DNA of 64,000 nt, taken from positions 17,265-81,264 of the forward strand of contig NZ_KZ859504.1 of the NCBI RefSeq assembly GCF_003382685.1, given 5' to 3'. The position numbers and the translations under genes are program-made. This DNA comes from Halorussus litoreus. GTDB lineage: Archaea; Halobacteriota; Halobacteria; Halobacteriales; Haladaptataceae. Under the pieces are notes generated by a model. The model was not told the DNA's origin. It did not search any database and worked only from the letters and a program-made list of their open reading frames with translations. The first letter of the stretch is position 1, and every line of letters begins with the position of its first letter. Positions 8,209 through 16,359 of the stretch are shown in pieces.

Positions 8209-9348
8209 ATGCACGACGACGACACGCCCAACCGGGCTCTCGACCGCCGAACGGTACTGACCGCCGGGGCAGTCGCCCTCGGGACCGGACTGGCCGGCTG
8301 TGCCGGCGGCGACGGCACGGAAACCGAGACGGAGGCGTCCGAGACGACGACGGCAGGCGAGACGACGGAGAGCGGGACGACCACGGAAGACGAGACCACG
8401 ACGGACGCCGAGACGACCACGGACGCCGAGACGGTCGCGCTCTCGGAGCCGGTCGAGCCGTCCGAGTCGGACGAGTGCGCGGTCTGTGGCATGACGGTCG
8501 CCAACTTCCCGGACTGGAACGGCCAACTCACGCTCGATTTCGACGGCGGGAAGCGCGCGTACGCCTGCTCGCCGGGGTGTCTGGTCACCCTCGCAGCGAA
8601 GCCGGGCACCTTCGTCGACGGCGCGACCGTCGAGGACATCGCGTCGGCGTGGGCGCACGACCGGGCGACGACCGACCTGATAGACGCGACGGCCGCGAGC
8701 TGGGTCCTCGACCCGAACGACGACCGGGCCGGCGGGCCGATGAGCGGAAACCCGCTCCCGTACGCCGAGGTCGCCGACGCCGACAGCTACGTCGGCGAGT
8801 ACGACGACGTCACGAAACACGCCGTCGTGGGATTCGATGCGTTCGACCCGTCGCTGGCCAACACGTATCGCGGCCGATTCCTCCCGGACGTGAGCGGCCC
8901 GTCGGTCCTCGACGCCGTCGAGGTTCCCGAGGACGCGACCTGTCCGGTGTGCGGGATGAAATCGGCGCAGTTCCCCGACGGCAACGCGCAGGTCGCGTTC
9001 GAGGACGGCGGTCGGGAGTACCCCTGCTCGCCGGGGTGTCTCGGCGCGTTCTACGCCGACACCGCCACGTTCGCTGAGGGCCGCGAGCAGGACGGCATCG
9101 TCTCGACGTGGGTCCACGACTACGCCACCGACGAGTTGACCGACGCGCTCGAAGCGTGGTTCGTCCTCGAAACGAAGGGCGGGCGCGTCTCCGATTTGCC
9201 GATGATGTCCAATCCGGTCCCCTACGCCGAGCGGCCCGACGCCGAGAGCTACGTCGAGCAGTACGACGACCGCACGACCGACGACGTCGTGCGACTGACC
9301 GACTTCACGACCGAACTCGGCGAGCAGTACCGGGGCAAGCACTACTGA
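8209..9348 (+). CDS. nosL: NosL-type copper lipoprotein with two NosL domains
   Basis: The 379-residue protein has a Tat-like leader (DRRTVLTAG), a lipobox LAGC near residue 31, and a Thr/Glu/Ser/Asp tether to about residue 85. Two similar domains follow. The first has CAVCGMTV and YACSPGC, the second CPVCGMKSA and YPCSPGC. Each domain therefore carries a CxxCGM motif plus a second cysteine pair. NosL proteins bind Cu(I) through a CxxCGM region and deliver it to the Nos machinery. The gene is divergent from nosD across about 140 bp. Most bacterial NosL proteins have one domain, so the tandem duplication is notable. Confidence 0.88.
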   Translation: MHDDDTPNRALDRRTVLTAGAVALGTGLAGCAGGDGTETETEASETTTAGETTESGTTTEDETTTDAETTTDAETVALSEPVEPSESDECAVCGMTVANFPDWNGQLTLDFDGGKRAYACSPGCLVTLAAKPGTFVDGATVEDIASAWAHDRATTDLIDATAASWVLDPNDDRAGGPMSGNPLPYAEVADADSYVGEYDDVTKHAVVGFDAFDPSLANTYRGRFLPDVSGPSVLDAVEVPEDATCPVCGMKSAQFPDGNAQVAFEDGGREYPCSPGCLGAFYADTATFAEGREQDGIVSTWVHDYATDELTDALEAWFVLETKGGRVSDLPMMSNPVPYAERPDAESYVEQYDDRTTDDVVRLTDFTTELGEQYRGKHY

Positions 9349-9438
9349 CGCTTCCGCCCCGTCGTCGCTCCCCTCGGCTCCTGCCGACGGTCGCCCTCGG
9401 CTCGCGCCGCCGCGCTCGCTCGGTGGCGTCTACGTTTC

Positions 9439-10548
9439 TTACTCGCCCTCGTCCGCCTTCCCGTCTTCTTCGCCCACTGCCTCTTCGACCTCCAGATTTC
9501 GGAAGGCGTCGAGAATCACCTGCTTTGCCACGGCCCCGCGGGTCGTCCAGTGGTGGGCGTAGTCGAGCATGTCGTCGTAGATGCCCGGCTTGCAGCCCGC
9601 GGCCTTGGGATGGCCGCCGCCGTTGACCTGTCGTGCGACCTCGTGTGCGCGCTCGAAGTTGTCGGTGCCGCGGATCGAGGCGCTCCCGGAGGGTTTCACG
9701 ACCACGGCGGCGTCGGTGCCCTGCTGGCGGAGCGCCTCGGCGACCTCGTTCTGGGAGCACCGGCCGTAGGTGACGCCGACCGTCCACGGGCCGACCTCCT
9801 CGATATCTGCGCGGGCGACCGCCTTCTCGATCAGCGCGTCCTTCTCGACGCGCATCTCGGCGAGGAACTCCTCGACGTCCTCGGGCAGGTCCGCGCCGTG
9901 CTCGGCGACGGCCTCGATGTACTCTTCGGGGTCGGCCCAGTAGGAGAAGTCCGCGAGGTCGTCGCTCCGCGGATCGTCGCGGATCCAGAGGTCGTGGTCG
10001 CGGGTGACGGCCGCGAGTTCGACGAGGTAGTCCGGGAAGTCGTACTCCAGCGCGCGGACCGCCACGTCGGCGGTACACTCCTCCTCGCTGTCGCCGACGA
10101 CGAGGTCGACGCCCGCGTCGCGGACCGCGGCGGCCACCGGGTCGGCCCACTGGTGGTGGTCGAACCACCGGACCGCGTTCGCGCTCCCGACCAGCGATTC
10201 GAGGGCCTCGCCCACGTCGTCGTAGCTGTCGGGACAGAGGTCGCAGACGAACGCGGTCGCGCCGGGTTCGCCGTACTCGGCCACGCGTTCGAGCGCGTCG
10301 TCGAGGTCGTGGGGCCCGGCGGGGACGAGCGCGGCGTCGCCGTACGCCTCGCGGACGAGCGCGGTGCAGGCGAGGCCGTCGGCGTCGGGGTCGGCCACGA
10401 TCACCACGTCCGCGCCGGTCAGCGCCGCCTCGACCTCGGCCTCCTCTTTCGCTTCCTCGACGGAATCCGGGACGAAGAAGCCCTCGCCCGGCAGGATTGA
10501 CTTGCGCTCGAGGGAGAGATTGTCGTCGTCGATGACCCAGTCTTTCAT
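9439..10548 (-). CDS. DHH/DHHA1 family phosphoesterase
   Basis: The 369-residue cytoplasmic protein has the DHH-family metal motifs DPDADG near residue 52 and FDHHQW near residue 130, and the DHHA1 substrate motif NGGGHPKAAG near residue 315. This places it with RecJ-like or nano-RNase-like phosphoesterases, which use manganese to cleave nucleic acids or small nucleotides. The C-terminus is acidic and low-complexity. The ATG at 10548 is preferred over an in-frame GTG three codons earlier. It stands alone, convergent with nosL. The exact substrate cannot be told from sequence. Confidence 0.88.
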   Translation of the reverse strand: MKDWVIDDDNLSLERKSILPGEGFFVPDSVEEAKEEAEVEAALTGADVVIVADPDADGLACTALVREAYGDAALVPAGPHDLDDALERVAEYGEPGATAFVCDLCPDSYDDVGEALESLVGSANAVRWFDHHQWADPVAAAVRDAGVDLVVGDSEEECTADVAVRALEYDFPDYLVELAAVTRDHDLWIRDDPRSDDLADFSYWADPEEYIEAVAEHGADLPEDVEEFLAEMRVEKDALIEKAVARADIEEVGPWTVGVTYGRCSQNEVAEALRQQGTDAAVVVKPSGSASIRGTDNFERAHEVARQVNGGGHPKAAGCKPGIYDDMLDYAHHWTTRGAVAKQVILDAFRNLEVEEAVGEEDGKADEGE

Positions 10549-10665
10549 GGGTTTCACTCCGGGTGCGGCGGGGAAGAATCCTCGGTTGTGAAACGGGATG
10601 GATACTTGCCGGACCGCGCTCGATGAAGCTTCCAGCAGGCTGCGCTCGATGCAACTTTCGACCCG

Positions 10666-10760
10666 GCGCGCGCTGGCGCGACCTCGTGTCGCGCCAAACC
10701 GTGCGAGGGACGAGGACCGCAGTGGAGCGTAGCGACCGAGGACCGCAGGAGGCTGGGGAG
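10666..10760. repeat. partial copy of the 310-340-bp palindromic repeat
   Basis: The segment has GGCGCG, a GGCGCGAC...GTCGCGCC stem and GTGCGAGGG, followed by a GGCTGGGGAGG block, in the same order as the left arms at 50628 and 60302. The central 102-bp core and right arm are missing. It abuts the other repeat family. Confidence 0.65.
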
Positions 10761-10823
10761 GCCTGAGGCTCGCGCTCGGTGGGACCGACCACCGAGTATC
10801 GGCCGGTGCAACGAATTCCGCCG

Positions 10824-10953
10824 GGTGGGACTGAAAGGGGCCGCCCGCTCGCGTTTACGTGGTCGCCTCCGGCGGCTCTATTCGGAGCGCCGAGCGAAGC
10901 GAGGCGCGAGAATATCCGCCGGAGCGACCGCGAGCGGGCGGGGGCTTTCAAAA
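10824..10953 (+). repeat. GAAAG...CTTTC repeat, copy A
   Basis: The element starts with GGTGGGACTGAAAGGGGC and ends with GGGCGGGGGCTTTC. Its termini form an imperfect inverted repeat (GAAAGnnnnnGCCC). The middle is a nested hairpin (GGCGGCTCTATTC, a loop, then GAGAATATCCGCC). A central stretch of more than 50 bp matches the copy at 44189-44374 exactly. A reverse-oriented end is recognisable near 11763-11785. Confidence 0.8.
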
Positions 10954-11118
10954 CGTTCCCGATCCTGGCTCTCGTCGTTAGGCCAAAATCGACTGAGATG
11001 CAAAGCGAGCGGGCGGGGGCTTTCTAAACAGTCTTCGCTCCGAACTTGCTATTCGCGCTTCAGAGAACCTCGATAGGAAACGAATCGCGGACGGACTCAA
11101 AAACGAGAATCCGACAGA

Positions 11119-11550
11119 TTACGCGTCGTTTTCGAGTTGCCGAACCGTCAACACGGGAACCGGACACGACCGCACCACCCGTTCCGCGACGCTCCCGATG
11201 AGAAAGCGGTTCTCGCCGTGGCGACCCCGAGTGCCGGTGGCGACCGCGTCGGCGTCCTGCTCGCGGGCGTACTCGGTGATCTCGGCCGCCGGGCGACCTT
11301 CCCGGACCGCGGTGGTCACGCCCCGGTCGGCGTGCTCGCGCACGGCGGCGAGCGCGTCCTCGCCCTGCGACTCGAGTGCGTTCTGGAGTTCGTCGCGCAA
11401 CTCCTCGGGCGAGGACTCGATCTCGCCGCGGTCGACCACGTAGAGGGCGTGGACCGAGGCATCGAACCGCCGGGCGAGGTCGAGCGCGACCCGCACAGCC
11501 CGCGTGACGCTTTCGGAGCCGTCCGTGGCGATGACGACGTTGTCTATCAT
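11119..11550 (-). CDS. universal stress protein (UspA family)
   Basis: The 143-residue single-domain protein starts MIDNVVIATDGSE and ends with the ATP-binding pattern GTRGRHGENRFLIGSVAERVV near residues 105-125, so it probably binds ATP. Usp proteins form dimers in the cytoplasm and are linked to stress or signalling; specific partners are unknown. A TATA-like TATTTAAG about 25 bp upstream (around 11575) implies a nearly leaderless transcript. It is monocistronic, between two repeat-rich gaps. Confidence 0.92.
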   Translation of the reverse strand: MIDNVVIATDGSESVTRAVRVALDLARRFDASVHALYVVDRGEIESSPEELRDELQNALESQGEDALAAVREHADRGVTTAVREGRPAAEITEYAREQDADAVATGTRGRHGENRFLIGSVAERVVRSCPVPVLTVRQLENDA

Positions 11551-11952
11551 GACCGCGTGTACTGTCGGACGCCTCTTAAATATCGGTGGGTCGTGTGGCG
11601 GTAGTGTTGCGATAGGCCTGTAGAGATAGTTTTGTGGTTTCGAAAGCTCGGACAGTTCGGCTCCCGCGACTCGCTGCGCGCTTCCCTCACTCGCTGCGCG
11701 CTTCCCTCACTCCCTGCGGTCGTTCGGCCCAGTGCGTGCGTCGTCGGGGTCGCCGAACTGCCCTCGCCCTTTCAGTCCTCCAGGACTATCGGTTGACTCA
11801 CCCCGTGAAACAGGGGTGGTCGCGCGTATCTGAACATGGGTGGCGAGTCCACACGCGACGCCGGCCCCAACGACGGCGATCTCGACGCCAGTCCCGCGAA
11901 GCCGGCGAACCGGGAGGCTTAGAACGGCTAGTCTCCAACCACCGGACGAGAA
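11551..11952. other. gene-free leader of pyrC with short direct repeats
   Basis: No gene was recognised. A perfect 20-bp direct repeat lies at 11669-11688 and 11689-11708, followed by a degenerate third copy. Around 11763-11785 there is a reverse-oriented GGACTGAAAGGG motif that marks one end of the dispersed GAAAG...CTTTC repeat family. Confidence 0.6.
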
Positions 11953-13290
11953 ATGCTCACTATCCGGAACGCGACGCTGGCCGACGGCCGCGAAGTCGAC
12001 GTGCGCGTGGACACGGCCGCGGGTCGCATCGCCGCGGTCGGCTCGACGCTCACCGAGTCCGGCGAATCGCTGGACGCCGACGGAAAGCTCCTCCTGCCGG
12101 GGATGATCGACGCCCACGTTCACTTCCGCGAGCCCGGTTTCTCCCACAAGGAGACGTGGGAGACCGGTAGCCGGTCGGCCGCGGCGGGTGGGGTCACCAC
12201 CGTCGTGGACCAGCCCAACACCGATCCACCGACCGTCGACGGCGAGGCGTTCGACCGGAAGGCCGACCGCGCGGAGTCCTCGTACGTCGACTACGGCATC
12301 AACGGCGGGGTCACCGAGGAGTGGGACTCCGAGGAGCTGTTCGACCGGCCGGTGCTCGCGCTCGGCGAGGTGTTCCTCGCGGACTCGACCGGCGAGATGG
12401 GCATCGAAGAAGAACTGTTCCGCGAGGCGGTCGAGCGCGCGACCGACGAGTACCGCGTGGTCACCGTCCACGCCGAGGACGCCGACCTGTTCTCGGAGGC
12501 CGCGACCGAACGGTCCGCGGACGACCGCGAGGCGCGTAGCGCCTCGGAACGGGCGAGCGAGCATCGCCCGCGAGCCGACGCGTGGAGCGCCTACCGGACC
12601 GCCGAGGCCGAGGTCGCGGCGGTCGAGCGCGCCTGCGAGATCGGCGACGAACTCGACGCCAGAATCCACGTCGCCCACACCAGCACGCCCCAAGGTGTCG
12701 ACGTGGCAACCGCGGCCGACGCGACCTGCGAGGTGACGCCCCACCACCTGTTCCTGTCTCGCGAGGACTACGACGAACTGGGCACCTTCGGGCGGATGAA
12801 CCCGCCGCTCCGGAGCGAGTCTCGCCGCGAGGCGCTCTTCGAGCGCGTGGCGGACGGCACCGTCGACATGGTCGCGACGGACCACGCGCCCCACACCCGC
12901 GAGGAGAAGGACGCCGGCATCTGGGACGCCCCGAGCGGCGTGCCCGGCGTCGAGACGGCGCTGCCGCTCCTGCTGGAGGAAGCCCGGACGGGTAACCTGA
13001 GCTACGAGCGCGTCCGCGACCTGACCGCGGCAAACCCCGCCGACGTGTTCGGGCTCACGCGGCGGGGCCGGGTCGAAGAGGGGCTGATGGCCGACCTCGT
13101 GCTGGTCGACCCCGACGACTCGCGGGAGATACGCGGCGAAGATCTCCACTCGAAGTGCGGCTGGACCCCGTTCGAGGGGATGGCGGGCGTGTTCCCCGAG
13201 CTGACGATGGTTCGCGGACAGGTCGTCTACGAGCGCGACGAGGACAGCGAGCGCTTCGGCGACCCGGTCGGCGAGAACGTCCGCGAGTGA
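11953..13290 (+). CDS. pyrC: dihydroorotase
   Basis: The 445-residue amidohydrolase closes carbamoyl-aspartate to dihydroorotate in pyrimidine synthesis. It contains the zinc motif DAHVHFREPG near residue 52, the metal-bridging region VHAED near 172, HVAHTST near 235, TPHHLFL near 265 and the catalytic ATDHAPH near 310. The length is normal for the archaeal enzyme. Residues of about 190-205 are encoded by two short hairpins (12528-12546 and 12551-12569) and look like a small in-frame expansion between metal-site regions. No other pyr genes are nearby. Confidence 0.95.
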   Translation: MLTIRNATLADGREVDVRVDTAAGRIAAVGSTLTESGESLDADGKLLLPGMIDAHVHFREPGFSHKETWETGSRSAAAGGVTTVVDQPNTDPPTVDGEAFDRKADRAESSYVDYGINGGVTEEWDSEELFDRPVLALGEVFLADSTGEMGIEEELFREAVERATDEYRVVTVHAEDADLFSEAATERSADDREARSASERASEHRPRADAWSAYRTAEAEVAAVERACEIGDELDARIHVAHTSTPQGVDVATAADATCEVTPHHLFLSREDYDELGTFGRMNPPLRSESRREALFERVADGTVDMVATDHAPHTREEKDAGIWDAPSGVPGVETALPLLLEEARTGNLSYERVRDLTAANPADVFGLTRRGRVEEGLMADLVLVDPDDSREIRGEDLHSKCGWTPFEGMAGVFPELTMVRGQVVYERDEDSERFGDPVGENVRE

Positions 13291-13698
13291 CGACTCTGCG
13301 CGGCCAGTGCGGTTCTCGTTCGACGAGTGGCGAGGACCGAATTCGATGCGTAGCAAGCGACGGCCCGTTCTCCCCTGTCAATTCTGGCTGTTTGAACAGG
13401 TATTACGGAGCTAGGGCTACGTTCGTAGCGATATCTCGACGAGGGGTGAATATATTGCCCGGAAACTCGGCGTTATGTGGTAACACTCCGTAGAACGCCC
13501 CGTCGGCACACCGCAGCCGACTGACGCACCGCCCGACGAAGACAGACCACCGGCCGACTCCGGGTGCTCGTCCGCAACTGGAGCCCACGGCGAGGTCTGA
13601 CTCCCTCGCCGCCGTTCCGGCGGGACCGCGCGCTCTTCGTCCCGCCACTCCGTTTCGAGAAGTCCTGTCCTATCCTATCGTACCGTTGCGAGCGAACG
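13291..13698. other. 408-bp gap, no gene recognised
   Basis: Between pyrC and the converging small membrane gene, the open frames on both strands lack any family signature and have basic, arginine-rich translations unlike haloarchaeal proteins. I see neither a repeat-family copy nor an RNA gene here. Confidence 0.5.
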
Positions 13699-13860
13699 CT
13701 ATCCTGCGACGCCGTCGCGAACGATCGGCGCGATTGCGTACCCGACCGCGGCGACTGCAAGGATAGCGGCGAACGCTCGCCCCGGCTCCTGAGAAGCCTG
13801 CCAGACCACGAACGCGAGCCCGATGCCGACGGCGATTGCTTGTCGCGTAACCTCGTTCAT
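13699..13860 (-). CDS. small two-segment membrane protein (53 residues)
   Basis: An ATG at 13860 opens a 53-residue frame (MNEVTRQAIAVGIGLAFVVW at the start) with two hydrophobic helices separated by QASQEPGR, ending DGVAG. It lies 39 bp downstream of the 124-residue membrane protein gene on the same strand. It could be the last gene of the ABC permease operon. Its composition is typical of small haloarchaeal membrane proteins, unlike the basic overlapping frames. The function is unknown. Confidence 0.6.
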   Translation of the reverse strand: MNEVTRQAIAVGIGLAFVVWQASQEPGRAFAAILAVAAVGYAIAPIVRDGVAG

Positions 13861-13899
13861 GCCCGCCGATAGCCGGCGCGCTCACTTAAATTAGCGCGG

Positions 13900-14274
13900 T
13901 CAGACCACCGCTCCGACCACCGCGGTCGTCAGGCTCGCCCCGACCATGCCGCCAGCCCCGACGCTGCCGAGGACCATCATCGCGCGCCGGGAGTCGGCCT
14001 CCGACCAGTCCGAGCGCCCGCCGATGTACCGCTGGAAGTTCTCGATGCCCCGGCCCGCGAACACCGACCCGGACCAACCGAGTATCGAGAAGCCGAAGAC
14101 GAGTGCGGCGACCGCGAACACCTTCTCGCTGGCGAACCGGACCGATTCACCCGAGAGGACGACCAACGGGACCGCAACCCCGGCGAGGACAGCGCCGAGC
14201 GCGAGCGCGCGGCCGATCAGCATTGCATAATCGCGGAGCGTCGGCGACGATTCGTCCGCCGAGTCCGACGCCAT
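13900..14274 (-). CDS. conserved haloarchaeal membrane protein (124 residues)
   Basis: The protein has an acidic cytoplasmic start, two membrane helices near residues 20-65, a hydrophilic loop (GRGIENFQRYIGGRSDWSEADSRRAM) and a glycine-rich C-terminal helix. I do not recognise a functional family. The ATG at 14274 lies three bases after the stop of the permease gene, so it is cotranscribed with the peptide ABC operon. A link to transport is only positional. Confidence 0.75.
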   Translation of the reverse strand: MASDSADESSPTLRDYAMLIGRALALGAVLAGVAVPLVVLSGESVRFASEKVFAVAALVFGFSILGWSGSVFAGRGIENFQRYIGGRSDWSEADSRRAMMVLGSVGAGGMVGASLTTAVVGAVV

Positions 14275-14277
14275 CGG

Positions 14278-15237
14278 TCAGTCCACGGTCTCGCGCATCC
14301 GCGGGTCGAGCGCGTCGCGCATCCCGTCGCCAAGCAGGTTGAACCCGAGGACGGTGATGGCGAGGAACAGTCCCGGGAAGAACGACCACCACCAGTCGCC
14401 GGTCAGCAGGCCCAGCTCGACGCCGTTGGCCAGCATCAGGCCCCACTCGGGCGTCCCGGCCTCGGAGCCGAACCCGAGGAAGGAGAGAGCCGCGATGTCG
14501 ATGATGGCGAGGCCGAAGTTGAGCGTCGACTGGACCGTGATGGGCGCGAGGCAGTTCGGCAGGATGTGGCGCACCAGCACCCGGGGGTCTTTCGCCCCGA
14601 GCGCCTCGGTGGCCTCGATGTACTCGTCTTCGAGCACCTTCAGCGCCGCCCCGCGGACGACGCGGGCGAATCGCGGGGTGTAGACGAGCGTGAGCGCGAT
14701 GACCACCTTCCAGAGACCGCTTCCGAAGATGGCGACCAGCGCGAGCGCGAGCAGGAGGCTCGGGAACGCCAACAGTACGTCCATCGTCCGCATGATGACG
14801 TTGTCGGTGATGTCGCCGTAGTACGCCGCGATGATGCCGAGGCCGACCCCCAGCACCGTCGAGGCCGCGACCGTGATGGTACCGAACTTGAGCGCGATCC
14901 ACGCGCCGTACAGCACGCGCCGGAAGATGTCGCGCGACTGGATGTCGGTCCCGAACGGGTACGCCCACGTGCCGTAGTCGGTGACGACCTGCGCCTCCTT
15001 CGGGCCGAGCCAGCTCGGCGGCGCGACGTTGGGGTTCGTGCCAATCTGGCTGGTGGTGACCGACTGGAGGTCGATGAACAGCCGTGCGTACAGGCCGATG
15101 GCCAACATGCCGAAGATGATGGCCAGCCCCGCGACGGCGAGTCGATTCGACAGCAGTTGCGAGAGGAACGGTGAGGCCCGGAGTCGCTCGACGACGCCGC
15201 GGTCCCCCACGTCCTCGGTTTCAGTTTGCGTGCTCAT
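14278..15237 (-). CDS. peptide-type ABC permease, DppC/OppC family (system 1)
   Basis: The 319-residue inner permease has a cytoplasmic N-terminus and a BPD_transp_1 domain. Family features include PFGTDIQSRDIFRRVLYGAW near residue 95 and EATEALGAKDPRVLVRHILPN near residue 215, which contains the EAA-like loop that contacts the ATPase. It pairs with the permease at 15234-16247 through a four-base overlap. The likely substrates are di- or oligopeptides, or other solutes handled by this family; sequence alone cannot decide. Confidence 0.92.
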   Translation of the reverse strand: MSTQTETEDVGDRGVVERLRASPFLSQLLSNRLAVAGLAIIFGMLAIGLYARLFIDLQSVTTSQIGTNPNVAPPSWLGPKEAQVVTDYGTWAYPFGTDIQSRDIFRRVLYGAWIALKFGTITVAASTVLGVGLGIIAAYYGDITDNVIMRTMDVLLAFPSLLLALALVAIFGSGLWKVVIALTLVYTPRFARVVRGAALKVLEDEYIEATEALGAKDPRVLVRHILPNCLAPITVQSTLNFGLAIIDIAALSFLGFGSEAGTPEWGLMLANGVELGLLTGDWWWSFFPGLFLAITVLGFNLLGDGMRDALDPRMRETVD

Positions 15238-16247
15238 TGTTCGATCCTCGGGTCGAGGTAGGAGTAGGTGATGTCCACGAGCAGGTTCACCATCGTGAAC
15301 AGGAACGCGAACGTCAGCACGGTGCCCTGCACGATGGGGTAGTCGCCGACCTGAATCGCGCGCACCAGCAACGTGCCGATGCCCGCGATGCCGAAGACGG
15401 TCTCGGTCAGCACCGCGCCGCCCAGCAGGGAGCCGAACTGGATGCCGATAACCGTCACGACCGGGATGAGTGCGTTCTGGAAGCCGTGTTTCATCACGGT
15501 GATCTTCGAACCCTGACCCTTCGCGCGGGCGGTCCGCATGTAGTCCTGGCGGATGACCTCCAGCATCGACGACCGCATCATCCGCGAGATGAGTGCCATC
15601 GAATAGATGCCGATGACCAGCGACGGGAGCAACAGATGCATCGCGGCCGACTGGAACGCCGCGAAGTTGCCGCTAATGAGCGTGTCGAAGGTGATCACGC
15701 CGGTTATCGGTTCGATGCTGAACTCCGAGGCGATGCGACCGCTCGCCGGGAACCAGCCCAGCACCTGCGCGAACAGCAGGATGACGAGCGGGCCGCTCCA
15801 GTAGATGGGGACCGAGATACCCGTCAGCGCGCCGATTCGGGTCACGTGGTCGCTCACCGCGTCCTGTTTGACCGCGCCGAGCAGTCCGGCCGGAATGCCC
15901 AGCAGGATGCCGAACAACTGTCCGTAGATGGCCATCTCCAGCGTGACCGGCAGCTTGTACCGGAGCACCTCCGTGACAGGCTGGCCGCGCTGGATCTGGT
16001 AAGACTGGCCGAAGTCGAGCTGAACCGCCTCGAAGAGGAAGCGGCCGTACTGCACCCAGATGGGGTCGTTCAGACCGAGCTCCGTCCGAATCTGGCGGAC
16101 GAACTCCTCGGACGCCCGCTGGCCCGCGATGACCCGCGCGGGGTCGCCCGGCGAGAGGTGCAGGATGGCGAAGACGAACGTCGCCACCCCGAACAGCACC
16201 GGGACGAGGAGCAGTAGCCGCTTTATCACAAACCGCTTGGAAATCAT
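15234..16247 (-). CDS. peptide-type ABC permease, DppB/OppB family (system 1)
   Basis: The 337-residue permease begins with the typical FVIKRLLLLVPVLFGVATFV helix and LSPGDPARVIAG, and has the EAA-like loop DYMRTARAKGQG near residue 235. Six membrane segments are evident. It overlaps the DppC-like gene by four bases. A T6 run (16275-16280) lies between it and the binding-protein gene upstream, which could set different expression levels. It is the membrane channel half of system 1. Confidence 0.92.
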   Translation of the reverse strand: MISKRFVIKRLLLLVPVLFGVATFVFAILHLSPGDPARVIAGQRASEEFVRQIRTELGLNDPIWVQYGRFLFEAVQLDFGQSYQIQRGQPVTEVLRYKLPVTLEMAIYGQLFGILLGIPAGLLGAVKQDAVSDHVTRIGALTGISVPIYWSGPLVILLFAQVLGWFPASGRIASEFSIEPITGVITFDTLISGNFAAFQSAAMHLLLPSLVIGIYSMALISRMMRSSMLEVIRQDYMRTARAKGQGSKITVMKHGFQNALIPVVTVIGIQFGSLLGGAVLTETVFGIAGIGTLLVRAIQVGDYPIVQGTVLTFAFLFTMVNLLVDITYSYLDPRIEQ

Positions 16248-16274
16248 TCACTCGGGGAAAGAATTGCGAGGGAC

Positions 16275-16280
16275 AAAAAA
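16275..16280 (-). terminator. T-run between binding protein and permease genes
   Basis: On the minus strand this is a T6 run in the 112-bp gap after the binding-protein gene. Archaeal RNA polymerase terminates at such runs, so partial termination here would lower permease expression relative to the binding protein. Confidence 0.4.
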
Positions 16281-16359
16281 GACTCGCTACCGCGGCGCCG
16301 TCACCGCGGTCGGGCGTCGCCGTTCAGTCGGCACCGAGCACCACTGGTTCGGGCCGATC

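Larger units (their letters stand above)
10549..11118. other. 570-bp gap filled with dispersed repeats
   Basis: No convincing gene is present. The gap holds a partial copy of the larger palindromic repeat family at 10666-10760, a complete copy of the GAAAG...CTTTC family at 10824-10953, and an isolated right end of that family at 10997-11034. Short open frames here are products of the repeats. Confidence 0.75.

Noticed and set aside
10549-10557. GTG start for the DHH phosphoesterase
   Set aside because: An ATG three codons later starts the conserved protein and is the simpler choice.
13403-13760. Minus-strand frames in the gap after pyrC
   Set aside because: Their composition is basic and arginine-rich, unlike haloarchaeal proteins, and they overlap each other. 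No motif was found.
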